DNA of 32,519 bases from Brevibacillus daliensis. GTDB lineage: Bacteria > Bacillota > Bacilli > Brevibacillales > Brevibacillaceae. The translations under genes and the position numbers were made by a program. The stretch is taken from NCBI RefSeq assembly GCF_021245735.1, contig NZ_JAJISB010000026.1, positions 1-32,519 of the forward strand. The letters are read 5' to 3'. Position 1 is the stretch's first letter, and every line of letters begins with the position of its first letter. A model generated the notes under the pieces. That model was not told where the DNA came from and searched no databases. It was given only the letters and a program-made list of their open reading frames with translations. Below, in pieces: positions 1 to 8,680 of this stretch.

Positions 1-340
1 AAACCCTCTTTGAGGCGAAGACCCTTTTAGCGAAGAGTGAAAAGAGAAGCTGGTTTTCTCCACGAAAGTAGGATGAACACAAAGCTTTTTCTTTGAAACA
101 GCATCGTGCAATTACAAAGAAATGATAAAATGACGTAGTGGGAAAAATTTAATTATAGTGAAAATTAACAAAGTTATTCGGAGACTCTAACTTTTATTGG
201 TACGAGAATTGCATTAATAAATATGGGTAGTTATTAGTAGATTGAAAATCAATTGATAAATAATAATATAAGGTAGTTACGGTATGAATTTTGCAAGGAA
301 ATCAAATGCTTATTCATATAGAAAGAAAAAATTCCAAATA
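1..340. other. Left-edge intergenic region, no gene seen
   Basis: No reading frame here has both a ribosome binding site and a credible protein. A 31-codon frame from the ATG at 284 runs into the terminator at 341-391 and is probably spurious. The region is very AT-rich, with a short GAGAA/TTCTC hairpin near 45-60. It probably belongs to the 3' flank of a gene lying left of the window. Confidence 0.4.
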
Positions 341-391
341 AAAACCGCTTTCTCCTCTCAGTTAATAAATGAGAGATGAAAAGCGGTTTTT
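341..391 (-). terminator. Bidirectional rho-independent terminator downstream of ytvI
   Basis: Arms AAAACCGCTTT and AAAGCGGTTTT enclose a smaller TCTC/GAGA pairing. A-rich and T-rich flanks lie on both sides, so it can act on either strand. It lies 65 bases beyond the ytvI stop codon. Confidence 0.8.
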
Positions 392-455
392 CACATCATT
401 CATGTAAGTAAATCGAGAATGGTTATTTCAGTTACACTAAACATTTCTAGATGGA

Positions 456-1637
456 TTATTTTCCTTTATCAACGTACGACCAAATATCCTCTAATACATT
501 AGCTTTTACCAGAGCGTTGATGATAACCAGACTGACAGGTCCAATAATTAAGCCAAATATGCCAAATAACTTTAACCCCACAAACAGGGAAACCAGTGTC
601 AGTAATGGATCAAGACCGACGTTTTCTGCCACTACTTTTGGCTCAATGATCTGTCGGAAAACAACGACAATTGCATAAAGAATAGAGAGTCCTATGGCTA
701 GACCGTATTGCCCCTTGAAAAACATGAAAATGATCCAGGGAACAAAGATAGTACCTGTGCCTAAATAGGGTAGAAGGTCAACTACACCAGAAATCAATCC
801 GATTGTGACAGCATATTCAACTTTCAGGACTAAGAGTCCCACGATAACAATGGCAGCAGTGATGGAGACCAGCGTTAACTGAGCTTTCAAAAATCCTACC
901 AGAGCTTTCCGTAGATCATCAATGACGTGATTCATCCGTGTGTTAACCCCGCGCGGCAACACACGACGCATCCGTGTTTCCCACAGGTAGAAATCTTTAC
1001 TGATAAAGAAGGCACCAAGAAGCGCAATGACGAGCGCGGTACCGAAATTAGGTAAAGATAGTAAAAAAGTATTCAGACCTGTGAAAAGGGTGATAACAGC
1101 AGATTGAAAGGTTTCACCCGCTTTATGTAGGGCTTCACTCAAATTGCTATCTATCTGTATTTTTGAATTCAAATCAAGCTGTGTATAGAAAAACTGAATT
1201 CGATCAAACAAGTTAGTCCAATAATCATTAGAAAACATTGATTGCAAATATCGGGTCACATCAGCCGTTATGTCAGGTAATTTTGTCAGGAATTTACCGA
1301 TCTCATCAATTACCGTATTAACGAGTAAGGTAACCAGTCCAAAGACAATTAGTAATAACAAGCTTAATACAACTGTGACTGATATCCAGCGAGGAAACCG
1401 TAAGCGGTGTGATAAGTTGTTTACCGGACGATTAATAAAAATAGCAATGATTAAGGAAAATATAAATGGGTAAATAAGTGGTGTAATCTTTGTAACAGCG
1501 TAATAGATACCTATTATGCAAATGAGCACCCATGTGAGTCGTAAAGCTTGAAAAAGTCGCGTTAGCCAGGTTTCCGGTGTCAGAACTGTTCCCTCCTTGA
1601 AAAGGTCGTCTTCCGAAGGCTTCTTTCTCTTAATCAT
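456..1637 (-). CDS. ytvI: Sporulation integral membrane protein YtvI (AI-2E transporter-like family)
   Basis: A polytopic membrane protein of about 393 residues with roughly eight hydrophobic segments. It carries the family-typical motifs DLLPYLGTG and RQIIEPKVV in the C-terminal half, as expected for the YtvI branch of the AI-2E/PerM permease family. In Bacillus this gene also lies upstream of citZ, which supports the symbol; YtvI is linked to sporulation but its transported substrate is not established. The start is uncertain. The ATG at 1637 has no clear ribosome binding site, whereas a perfect AAGGAGGG (complement of 1591-1598) sits 7 bases before an in-frame CTG at 1583, which would give a 375-residue protein. 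The gene is read away from citZ and ends ahead of the terminator at 341-391. Confidence 0.88.
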   Translation of the reverse strand: MIKRKKPSEDDLFKEGTVLTPETWLTRLFQALRLTWVLICIIGIYYAVTKITPLIYPFIFSLIIAIFINRPVNNLSHRLRFPRWISVTVVLSLLLLIVFGLVTLLVNTVIDEIGKFLTKLPDITADVTRYLQSMFSNDYWTNLFDRIQFFYTQLDLNSKIQIDSNLSEALHKAGETFQSAVITLFTGLNTFLLSLPNFGTALVIALLGAFFISKDFYLWETRMRRVLPRGVNTRMNHVIDDLRKALVGFLKAQLTLVSITAAIVIVGLLVLKVEYAVTIGLISGVVDLLPYLGTGTIFVPWIIFMFFKGQYGLAIGLSILYAIVVVFRQIIEPKVVAENVGLDPLLTLVSLFVGLKLFGIFGLIIGPVSLVIINALVKANVLEDIWSYVDKGK

Positions 1638-1958
1638 TATGCGAAAAACAAAACTATTTAATCAGGTTTTACGACATTTTACGCATAATAGCCTACCAAA
1701 AGTTTTTTTATCATTCACAAAATCGTCAATATCTTTTATAATGTTGTCGAATTGTTATTTTTATCTTTCCTACATTTGTCAGGTGAGATCAACCGTTTAT
1801 TAAACGGATAAATGGTGGTTTACTCATGATTTAGTTCGTTTCCTGCCTTTTTTATGGGAAAAGTAAAAATTTTTTGACCAAATCTTCAATTCTCATAAGT
1901 TAGGAAGGGGTTGCATCAGCATATTACATTTTATTTCACAGTAAAGGAGAGTAGACTT
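1638..1958. promoter_or_regulatory. Divergent control region between ytvI and citZ
   Basis: This 321-base spacer should hold the promoters of both genes. A perfect palindrome with arms CCGTTTA/TAAACGG and one central T lies at 1793-1807. A TTGACC at 1874-1879 could be the citZ -35 element, but no good -10 follows at 16-18 bases. Bacillus citZ is repressed by CcpC and CcpA; I found no clear ATAA-N7-TTAT CcpC box. The citZ ribosome binding site is AAAGGAGA at 1943-1950. Confidence 0.4.
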
Positions 1959-3071
1959 ATGACAGCTACAAAAGGACTTGAAGGTGTTGTTGCGGCTCAA
2001 TCTGGCATTTGTTCTATCATTGACGGGGTGTTGTGCTACGGAGGTATAAATGTTGACGAGTTAGCAGAAAAAGCTACCTTTGAAGAAGTTACTTATCTGC
2101 TTTGGCATGGAGCTCTACCGAAGCGCGATCAGCTTGAAGCTCTAAAGAAAGAGCTTGGGGCAAATGCTGCTATTCCGCAAGAACTAATTGACAGCTTACG
2201 TACCTACCCACGAGGAGTTCATACGATGGCCGCATTGCGCACAGCTGTCTCTTCGCTAGCGCTCTACGATCAGGAAGCACAAGTTAACTCCAAAGAAGCT
2301 AATTATCGTAAGTCCATCCGTCTGTTGGCACAGACCCCTACGATTGTTGCAGCTTACGATCGCATTCGCAAAGGATTGGAACCGGTTTCACCAAATCCAG
2401 ACTATAGCATTGCTAAGAACTTTCTTTACATGTTATCTGGAGAAGAGCCTACAGATACTGCGGTAAAAGCATTTGATACTGCACTGATTCTGCACGCTGA
2501 TCATGAATTTAATGCTTCTACTTTTTCTGCTCGAGTTACAGTAGCTACATTGACTGATATTTACTCAGGTATTGTTGCTGCAATTGGAACGTTAAAAGGC
2601 CCTCTGCACGGTGGCGCAAATGAAGCTGTTGCTAACATGCTGAAGGAAATCGGATCTTTAGAAAATGTTCCTGAATACATCCATAATGCACTTGCTAACA
2701 AAGTAAAAATCATGGGTTTCGGTCATCGTGTATATAAAGATGGAGACCCACGCGCAAAATGGCTTCGTCAAATGTCAAAAGAATTAACAGAACAAAAGGG
2801 TAAATCGGAATTGTATGACATGTCTGTAAGAATAGAGCAAATTGTGACGGGTGAAAAAGGTTTGAAACCAAATGTCGATTTTTTTTCGGCTTCCGTTTAT
2901 GTATCCCTTGGCTTGGATACAGATCTGTTCACTCCGATCTTTGCCATCAGCCGTATGTCTGGCTGGACTGCTCATATCATGGAGCAATATGAGAACAATC
3001 GTTTGATTCGTCCACGCGCTGATTATATTGGACCAAGCAATCAGCATTATGTACAAATTGACCAACGCTAA
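1959..3071 (+). CDS. citZ: Citrate synthase
   Basis: Condenses acetyl-CoA and oxaloacetate to citrate, the entry step of the TCA cycle; a cytoplasmic enzyme. The 370-residue product matches the short Gram-positive type II family. Visible active-site blocks are LHGGANE (first catalytic His), GFGHRVYKDGDPRA (second His and CoA/citrate contacts) and NVDFFSASVY (catalytic Asp). I chose the ATG at 1959 because AAAGGAGA lies 8 bases upstream and the N-terminus (MTATKGLEGVVAAQ) aligns with the family. An in-frame TTG at 1911 would add 16 unlikely residues. Next come icd and mdh, the classical citZ-icd-mdh TCA cluster, with a 120-base gap that could allow a separate icd promoter. Confidence 0.96.
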   Translation: MTATKGLEGVVAAQSGICSIIDGVLCYGGINVDELAEKATFEEVTYLLWHGALPKRDQLEALKKELGANAAIPQELIDSLRTYPRGVHTMAALRTAVSSLALYDQEAQVNSKEANYRKSIRLLAQTPTIVAAYDRIRKGLEPVSPNPDYSIAKNFLYMLSGEEPTDTAVKAFDTALILHADHEFNASTFSARVTVATLTDIYSGIVAAIGTLKGPLHGGANEAVANMLKEIGSLENVPEYIHNALANKVKIMGFGHRVYKDGDPRAKWLRQMSKELTEQKGKSELYDMSVRIEQIVTGEKGLKPNVDFFSASVYVSLGLDTDLFTPIFAISRMSGWTAHIMEQYENNRLIRPRADYIGPSNQHYVQIDQR

Positions 3072-3097
3072 TCTACTTATTAGCGAAATAGTCAGAT

Positions 3098-3138
3098 GAT
3101 TCATACTGGCGATGTGTGATAGGTATGTGATATGAATC
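3098..3138 (+). promoter_or_regulatory. Inverted repeat in the citZ-icd spacer
   Basis: Arms GATTCATA (3098-3105) and TATGAATC (3131-3138) are perfectly complementary. No T-run follows, so it is not an obvious terminator. A TAAAAT at about 3149 could be a weak -10 for an icd promoter. Function is inferred only. Confidence 0.35.
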
Positions 3139-3191
3139 AATTTTAAGGTAAAATAGAATGTAGATCAGATTAACTCATGGAGGGGTTCCTA

Positions 3192-4475
3192 GTGTTTAAA
3201 AATCTAACTGCACCAACTCATGGCGAAAAAATCGAAGTTACTGATGGCAAGATGGTTGTTCCTAACAATCCAATCATCCCATTTATTGAAGGGGATGGAA
3301 CAGGTCCAGACATCTGGAATGCGTCTGTACGCGTATTGGATGCGGTAGTAGAAAAAGCCTACAAAGGTGAAAAGAAAATCGCATGGTTTGAAGTGTTTGC
3401 AGGGGAAAAAGCATTTAACCAATATGGTGAGTGGTTACCTCAGGATACTCTTACTGCAATTAATGAATATTTGATCGCTATTAAAGGACCATTAACTACT
3501 CCTGTTGGTGGCGGTATCCGCTCTATCAACGTGGCACTTCGCCAAGAGTTGGATCTATATGCTTGTGTTCGTCCTGTTCAATATTTTGAAGGAGTTCCGT
3601 CTCCAGTTAAACATCCAGAATTAACTGATATGGTCATCTTCCGTGAAAATACTGAAGATATCTATGCAGGTGTTGAATGGGCAGAAGGTTCTGAAGAAGT
3701 GAAAAAAGTAATTTCCTTCTTGCAAGACGAAATGGGTGTGAAGAAAATCCGCTTCCCAGAAACTTCTGGTATTGGTATCAAGCCTGTTTCCAAACAAGGA
3801 ACAGAGCGCTTAGTTCGTGCTGCTCTTGATTATGCTTTGGAAAACAACCGTAAAACTCTAACTCTTGTTCATAAAGGTAACATCATGAAGTTCACAGAGG
3901 GCGCTTTCAAAAGCTGGGGCTATGCAGTAGCTGAAGCAGAATATGGTGATAAAGTGTTTACTTGGGCACAATATGATCGTTTGAAAGCAGAAGGTAAAGA
4001 TGCTGACGCGGCACAAAAAGAAGCAGAAGCAGCTGGCAAACTGATCGTAAAAGATGTTATTGCTGATGCGTTCTTGCAACAAATCTTGACTCGTCCAGCT
4101 GAATATGATGTGGTAGCTACATTGAACCTAAATGGTGACTACATTTCCGATGCTTTAGCAGCACAAGTAGGTGGAATTGGTATTGCTCCGGGTGCGAATA
4201 TCAACTACTTAACTGGTCGTGCTATTTTCGAAGCAACGCATGGTACAGCTCCGAAATATGCAGGTCTAGATAAAGTGAACCCTTCTTCTGTAATCCTTTC
4301 TGGTGAAATGATGCTTCGTCACCTGGGCTGGAATGAAGCGGCTGACATGCTGATCAAAGCAATGGAGAAAACAATCTCTTCCAAACAAGTAACATACGAT
4401 TTTGCACGTTTGATGGATGGAGCTAATGAGCTGAAAACATCGGAATTCGCGAATGAATTGATCAAAAATCTGTAG
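3192..4475 (+). CDS. icd: Isocitrate dehydrogenase, NADP-dependent
   Basis: Oxidatively decarboxylates isocitrate to 2-oxoglutarate with NADP; a cytoplasmic homodimer of the TCA cycle. The 427-residue product has the family's [19 protein letters not shown] substrate loop (containing the Ser equivalent to the regulatory Ser113 of E. coli) and the [13 protein letters not shown] and [11 protein letters not shown] blocks. The Lys-Tyr and Tyr/Arg positions in these last two blocks are those that select NADP over NAD. I start it at the GTG at 3192, which has GGAGGGG at 3179-3185 just upstream; the earlier in-frame ATG at 3177 overlaps that ribosome binding site. It sits between citZ and mdh. Confidence 0.95.
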   Translation: MFKNLTAPTHGEKIEVTDGKMVVPNNPIIPFIEGDGTGPDIWNASVRVLDAVVEKAYKGEKKIAWFEVFAGEKAFNQYGEWLPQDTLTAINEYLIAIKGPLTTPVGGGIRSINVALRQELDLYACVRPVQYFEGVPSPVKHPELTDMVIFRENTEDIYAGVEWAEGSEEVKKVISFLQDEMGVKKIRFPETSGIGIKPVSKQGTERLVRAALDYALENNRKTLTLVHKGNIMKFTEGAFKSWGYAVAEAEYGDKVFTWAQYDRLKAEGKDADAAQKEAEAAGKLIVKDVIADAFLQQILTRPAEYDVVATLNLNGDYISDALAAQVGGIGIAPGANINYLTGRAIFEATHGTAPKYAGLDKVNPSSVILSGEMMLRHLGWNEAADMLIKAMEKTISSKQVTYDFARLMDGANELKTSEFANELIKNL

Positions 4476-4508
4476 TATTGCACGAAGATAAGTTATACTA
4501 GTAGAAGC

Positions 4509-4610
4509 GGATTTTTCTTCAACCTAGAAATTATTACATCCGCAACACGACAAAACACATCTAAGTGTCCCTGCATTTCAATGTAGACGGACAAAGAAAA
4601 ATCTAGGAGG
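4509..4610 (+). promoter_or_regulatory. Possible structured leader before mdh
   Basis: GATTTTTCTT (4510-4519) is complementary to AAGAAAAATC (4594-4603), just before the mdh ribosome binding site AGGAGG (4605-4610). In competition, CCTAGA (4523-4528) is complementary to TCTAGG (4602-4607), which includes part of that site. The two pairings exclude each other. Seen in sequence; a control role is inference. Confidence 0.3.
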
Positions 4611-4619
4611 TCTTTTCTC

Positions 4620-5558
4620 ATGGCGTTCCAACGTAAAAAAGTCGCAGTTATTGGTAGTGGTTTTACGGGTGCTACCGCAGCATTCATCCTTGCACAAAAG
4701 GAATTGGGAGATGTTGTGCTAGTTGATATTCCACAATTGGAAAACCCAACAAAAGGTAAAGCTCTTGATATGATGGAGTCTTCTCCTGTTCTTGGTTTTG
4801 ATGCAAAAATCACTGGTACTTCCAATTATGCGGATATTAAAGATGCTGATATGGTTATCATCACTGCTGGTATCGCTCGTAAACCAGGTATGTCCCGTGA
4901 TGACTTGGTTAATACCAACGCTGGTATCATGAAATCAGTTGCAGAAAACGTAAAAAGATATGCACCTAATTCTACTGTATTGATCCTATCTAACCCTGTA
5001 GATGCTATGACTTACACGTTCTTTAAAGCTTCTGGTTTCCCTAAAAACCGTGTAATTGGTCAATCAGGTGTACTTGATACAGCACGTTTCCGTACATTCG
5101 TAGCAGAAGAACTTAACGTATCTGTTGAGGATGTAACAGGATTTGTATTGGGCGGTCATGGCGATGACATGGTTCCTTTGGTTCGCTACTCTTATGCTGG
5201 TGGTATTCCATTAGAAACATTGATCTCCAAAGAGCGTCTAGATGCAATCGTAGCACGCACTCGCAAAGGTGGCGGAGAAATCGTTAACCTATTGGGTAAT
5301 GGTTCTGCTTACTATGCACCAGCTGCTTCTCTAGTACAAATGGCTGAGGCGATTTTGAAAGACAAAAAACGCATCCTACCATCTATTGCTCTTCTAGAAG
5401 GCGAATACGGATATTCCAATTTGTACCTTGGTGTACCAACACTATTAGGTGCTAACGGTATCGAAAAAATTTATGAACTTGAACTAACTGCTGATGAGAA
5501 AGAAGCATTAGACAAATCTGCTGATGCTGTTCGCAGTGTAATGAAGGTTCTTCATTAG
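4620..5558 (+). CDS. mdh: Malate dehydrogenase (LDH-like type)
   Basis: Interconverts malate and oxaloacetate with NAD, closing the TCA cycle; cytoplasmic. The 312-residue protein starts with the Rossmann nucleotide loop [11 protein letters not shown]. It has the substrate-binding [13 protein letters not shown] block with the Arg that prefers the malate carboxylate, then [18 protein letters not shown] (catalytic Asp and Arg) and GGHGDDMVP (catalytic His). This is the lactate-dehydrogenase-like MDH group found in Bacillus. AGGAGG lies 9 bases before the ATG. It is the last gene of the citZ-icd-mdh group, with a strong terminator immediately after it. Confidence 0.96.
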   Translation: MAFQRKKVAVIGSGFTGATAAFILAQKELGDVVLVDIPQLENPTKGKALDMMESSPVLGFDAKITGTSNYADIKDADMVIITAGIARKPGMSRDDLVNTNAGIMKSVAENVKRYAPNSTVLILSNPVDAMTYTFFKASGFPKNRVIGQSGVLDTARFRTFVAEELNVSVEDVTGFVLGGHGDDMVPLVRYSYAGGIPLETLISKERLDAIVARTRKGGGEIVNLLGNGSAYYAPAASLVQMAEAILKDKKRILPSIALLEGEYGYSNLYLGVPTLLGANGIEKIYELELTADEKEALDKSADAVRSVMKVLH

Positions 5559-5571
5559 TTAAGATTGAATT

Positions 5572-5607
5572 CGGGTTTTTCCATTATGGAAAAGCCCGTT
5601 TTTTTTT
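5572..5607 (+). terminator. Rho-independent terminator after mdh
   Basis: Arms CGGGTTTTTCC (5572-5582) and GGAAAAGCCCG (5588-5598) pair with one G-T wobble around a 5-base loop and are followed by about ten T residues. Confidence 0.92.
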
Positions 5608-5639
5608 GGAGTTTTTGAGTTTTTGAGTTTTGGAGTTTG

Positions 5640-5894
5640 GTGTTTTGTGTGGCAAGGGAGCAGGAAGAAGCATATTTTCAGGCTCGGCGACTGTTGACGT
5701 TCTGCTCGGAAGAGTAGAAGGCCGCTCTGCAAGGAAGAGTGGGGAAAGCGCAAAAAGTAGAGTCGACTACGAAGTGTATCATGGGTTGCGCTTTTGGTTC
5801 CCCCACTCTTTCTTGCTACGCTGGGTAAGAACATCAAAGGTCGTTCGCCTGAAAATATGCTACTTCTGCAAAGCAGAGTCAAATACAAAAACAC
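5640..5894. repeat. Long imperfect palindrome between mdh and phoP
   Basis: Nested inverted repeats centre near 5767. The outer arms 5664-5683 and 5847-5866 match at 19 of 20 positions. The inner arms 5729-5753 and 5786-5816 match almost completely, except for a 6-base insertion and one mismatch. Weaker GTGTTTTGTG/ACAAAAACAC pairing extends it to 5640 and 5894, and AGTCGACT lies at the centre. It is flanked on the left by a run of GAGTTTTT-like units (5609-5640). Frames through it have no ribosome binding site and I judge it non-coding. It could be a MITE-like element, a dispersed repeat or a structured RNA; the sequence alone does not decide. Confidence 0.7.
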
Positions 5895-5930
5895 AAAAAA
5901 CGTTTGTGTTGGAGATGAGATGTAAATTTG

Positions 5931-6072
5931 GTAATTAATCAATTGTAAAGCGCAGTCTTTACAATTAAATTACTTGATTCTCGTTATTTCATCTGTCAGA
6001 CTAAAATTGAATGCTATGAAACAGAATGATCTGTTTCAGTCATACTAGGAGTATGCTGACTGAACTATAAAT
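5931..6072 (+). promoter_or_regulatory. Hairpin-rich control region of phoPR
   Basis: Three inverted repeats follow one another. AATTGTAAAG/CTTTACAATT (5941-5966) has a 6-base loop. TGAAACAG/CTGTTTCA (6017-6038) has perfect 8-bp arms. CAGTCATAC with GTATGCTGACTG (6037-6062) is slightly bulged. A TATAAAT at 6066-6072 could be a -10 element without a good -35, as is usual for activator-dependent promoters. PhoP autoregulation is known in Bacillus, but I did not find a clean run of PhoP-box repeats. Confidence 0.4.
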
Positions 6073-6100
6073 ACGCTCTAGAATGCAGGGGGAACCTATC

Positions 6101-6799
6101 GTGACGAAAATTTTAGTTGTGGACGACGAAGTATCCATCTCTAAATTAATTCAATTTAATCTTGAGAAAGCGGGATATGAAGTAGTAACAGCTTTTGATG
6201 GCAATCAGGCACTGGCAATGGTGCATGAAGAAAAGCCTGATTTTATCATTTTGGACTTGATGCTCCCGTATATGGATGGGCTGGATGTATGTAAAACTTT
6301 GCGTCAGGAACGCATAGAAACACCAATCTTGATTTTGACAGCCAAAGAGGACGAACTGGATAAAATTCTGGGGCTTGAGCTTGGAGCTGATGATTATATT
6401 ACCAAACCGTTTAGCCCTAGAGAAGTAGTGGCTCGTGTGAAGGCCATTTTGCGACGCTATAAAGCTAAGCCGGAGCAAGAAAAACAACAAGGGACAGAGC
6501 GTCAATATTCTTTTGGCGATGTCATTATTTATCCAGAGAAGTATGAGGTTTTTCAAGACAATAATCGTGTTGAATTAACCCCGAAGGAATTTGAGCTTCT
6601 TCATTATCTAGCCTCTAACCCAGGTCGGGTATTAACGAGAGATCAATTGTTAAATGCGGTTTGGAACTATGATTTTGTAGGCGATTCCCGTATTGTAGAT
6701 GTCCATATAAGTCATCTGAGAGAAAAGCTTGAACAGGATACGAAGAATCCTCGTTACATCAAGACTGTACGTGGGCTTGGCTATAAGCTGGAAGGATAA
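6101..6799 (+). CDS. phoP: Response regulator PhoP (OmpR family)
   Basis: DNA-binding half of the phosphate-starvation two-component system; cytoplasmic. The 232-residue protein has an N-terminal receiver domain with acidic pocket D8-D9, phosphoacceptor D52 in IILDLMLPYMDG, T80 and K102 (ITKPFSP). A C-terminal OmpR winged helix follows (about 135-232, including ELTPKEFELL, VDVHISHLREKL and TVRGLGYKL). I start it at the GTG at 6101, which has AGGGGG 8-9 bases upstream; an in-frame ATG at 6083 would overlap that site. The phoR stretch begins 6 bases after its stop codon, so the two are co-transcribed. Position after mdh matches the Bacillus order and favours PhoP over the related WalR. Confidence 0.92.
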   Translation: MTKILVVDDEVSISKLIQFNLEKAGYEVVTAFDGNQALAMVHEEKPDFIILDLMLPYMDGLDVCKTLRQERIETPILILTAKEDELDKILGLELGADDYITKPFSPREVVARVKAILRRYKAKPEQEKQQGTERQYSFGDVIIYPEKYEVFQDNNRVELTPKEFELLHYLASNPGRVLTRDQLLNAVWNYDFVGDSRIVDVHISHLREKLEQDTKNPRYIKTVRGLGYKLEG

Positions 6800-6805
6800 G
6801 CGAGG

Positions 6806-8602
6806 GTGAGTTATACTTTGAATCGTTTTCGTCTGAAGCTTACTTTTACCATATTAAGTTTAATTTCGTTAGTGTTGATTGTAATTGGAATTTTTATCGG
6901 TAAATTAATGGAGCAGACCTATTTAGATACGCAATATGAATTGTTAAGAAAAGAAGCTTTGTTTGTATCAGAGACGATTAACGATCCTAGCGTATTATCT
7001 AGTCATGATAGACTTTTGGAGCAGATTGTACATTTTACCGATTCAATGGAAGTCCGAATCACAGTTGTAGATCCACAAGGCGATGTGCTGGCGGATACGT
7101 CTGATCCTAATAAGAATTGGGAAAACCACAGTCATCGAAAAGAAATCGCGGAAGCACTCTCAGGTAAGGTAGGCAGTGATTTACGTGAAAGTACAACATT
7201 AGACGAGCAGATGATTTATGTTGCTGTACCACTTCGACAAGAGGGAAGCAACGAAATCATAGGTGCTGTACGATCCTCTATGTCGATGGAAGCAATCACA
7301 CAATCCATCCATCAAATGTGGTTTAGTCTCATGATGGGCTTGGTGGTTACCTTGATTATCGGTAGTATCGTAAGTACGAGGATCTCCCATGATATAACAA
7401 GGCCGATTGAAGAAATCATTCGTGTTGCTCGTAATATTACTCAACGGGAATATGAAAGCCGTGTCCAAATCAAACCCAGGGATGAGCTAGGTCAGTTGGC
7501 TACAGCAATTAACTTCATGGCTTCCAGTTTGGAACAGCAGATGTACCAAATATCTGAGAACCAGCAACGGCTAGCGGGTGTTTTGGCTAATATGCCGAGT
7601 GGTGTCATTCTGATCGCTGAAAATCGTCGTATTGTACTTGTTAACAATGCAACTGAAAAGATGCTTAACTTATCCAGTAATGATTTGATCGGCAAGTTAC
7701 ATTTTGAAATTGACCATAATTACGGTCTTAGCCAACATGTTGAATCAGTTATAAAAACGGGTGAGAGAAGAAGAGATGAGATTCATTTATTCTATCCACA
7801 AGAACGTATTTTGGATGTGGATTTTTCACCGTATATCAATTATCGTGGTGAAATAAAGGGTGTACTTACTGTTTTGCATGACATTACAGATATTCGTCGA
7901 CTAGAAAAGATGAGAAGTGATTTTGTAGCTAACGTCTCACATGAGTTACGTACACCAATTACTTCGATCAAAGGTTTTACGGAAACGCTGCTGGATGGTG
8001 CGCTTAAGGATGAAGAAATTAGTCGAAACTTCCTTCAGATCATTTATGATGAAAGTGAGCGGCTGTTCCGCTTGATCAGCGATATTCTCGACCTTTCGAA
8101 AATTGAACAAAAAAGAATTACTTTAAGCTATACAGAAGTAAGCATGAATAAACTGATTGAGGAAATGAAGAAATTGCTTCAAGATCAATTACTTAAGAAA
8201 AAAATAACGCTTAATTTGCCAAAGTCGAGTGATGTTCTCATCCGTACAGATGAGGACGGCGTACAGCAGATTTTACTTAATCTTTTATCCAATGCAATTG
8301 CCTATACACCAGATGGTGGGACGATCAGCATTGATATACGAACCGAGGGTAAATACCTCTACCTTGATGTAGCAGATACAGGAATGGGTATTCCAGAAAA
8401 GGATTTGGGGCGTATTTTTGAGCGTTTCTATCGCGTGGATAAGGCACGTTCGCGGGATTCGGGTGGAACTGGTCTCGGATTAGCGATAGTGAAGCACATC
8501 TGTGAATCCTTACACGGTACCATCACGGTAAAAAGTAAAGAGGGAGAAGGCTCCATATTTACTGTGATTTTACCACTAACCAGCTGGGAGATAGGGCAAT
8601 GA
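6806..8602 (+). CDS. phoR: Sensor histidine kinase PhoR
   Basis: Membrane kinase that phosphorylates PhoP. The roughly 598-residue protein has, in order: TM1 (about 12-32), an extracytoplasmic sensor region, TM2 (about 171-191), HAMP (about 190-243), PAS (about 250-350), a HisKA domain with phospho-His H379 in FVANVSHELRTP, and an ATPase domain with N box (LLNLLSNAIAYTP) and G boxes (DTGMGIPEKDLG, GGTGLGLAI). The start is ambiguous. The GTG at 6806 has AAGGA 9 bases upstream. A TTG at 6818, giving MNRFRLKLTF, has GAGGGTGA 7 bases upstream and resembles the usual PhoR N-terminus. The operon ends at the terminator at 8623-8662. Confidence 0.93.
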   Translation: MSYTLNRFRLKLTFTILSLISLVLIVIGIFIGKLMEQTYLDTQYELLRKEALFVSETINDPSVLSSHDRLLEQIVHFTDSMEVRITVVDPQGDVLADTSDPNKNWENHSHRKEIAEALSGKVGSDLRESTTLDEQMIYVAVPLRQEGSNEIIGAVRSSMSMEAITQSIHQMWFSLMMGLVVTLIIGSIVSTRISHDITRPIEEIIRVARNITQREYESRVQIKPRDELGQLATAINFMASSLEQQMYQISENQQRLAGVLANMPSGVILIAENRRIVLVNNATEKMLNLSSNDLIGKLHFEIDHNYGLSQHVESVIKTGERRRDEIHLFYPQERILDVDFSPYINYRGEIKGVLTVLHDITDIRRLEKMRSDFVANVSHELRTPITSIKGFTETLLDGALKDEEISRNFLQIIYDESERLFRLISDILDLSKIEQKRITLSYTEVSMNKLIEEMKKLLQDQLLKKKITLNLPKSSDVLIRTDEDGVQQILLNLLSNAIAYTPDGGTISIDIRTEGKYLYLDVADTGMGIPEKDLGRIFERFYRVDKARSRDSGGTGLGLAIVKHICESLHGTITVKSKEGEGSIFTVILPLTSWEIGQ

Positions 8603-8622
8603 AAAAGGAATAAGTAACAATG

Positions 8623-8662
8623 GAAAAAGACCGCGCAGTCTTGTACTGGCGGTCTCTTTTTT
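8623..8662. terminator. Bidirectional terminator between phoR and the convergent oxidoreductase gene
   Basis: AGACCGC (8628-8634) pairs with GCGGTCT (8649-8655), with inner CAGT/ACTG pairing. An A-run lies on the left and a T-run on the right, so it can serve both converging genes. Confidence 0.88.
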
Positions 8663-8680
8663 CATATCTGTTAGACATGC

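Noticed and set aside
284-379. 31-codon frame from the ATG at 284
   Set aside because: It ends inside the terminator hairpin at 341-391 and its translation is an unremarkable basic peptide.
2784-3140. 118-codon minus-strand frame within citZ
   Set aside because: It lies antisense to a well-supported gene, has no ribosome binding site and encodes no recognisable protein.
5559-5942. Opposing frames of about 100-127 codons across the mdh-phoP gap
   Set aside because: They run through the terminator and the long palindrome, lack ribosome binding sites, and have low-complexity or repeat-derived translations.
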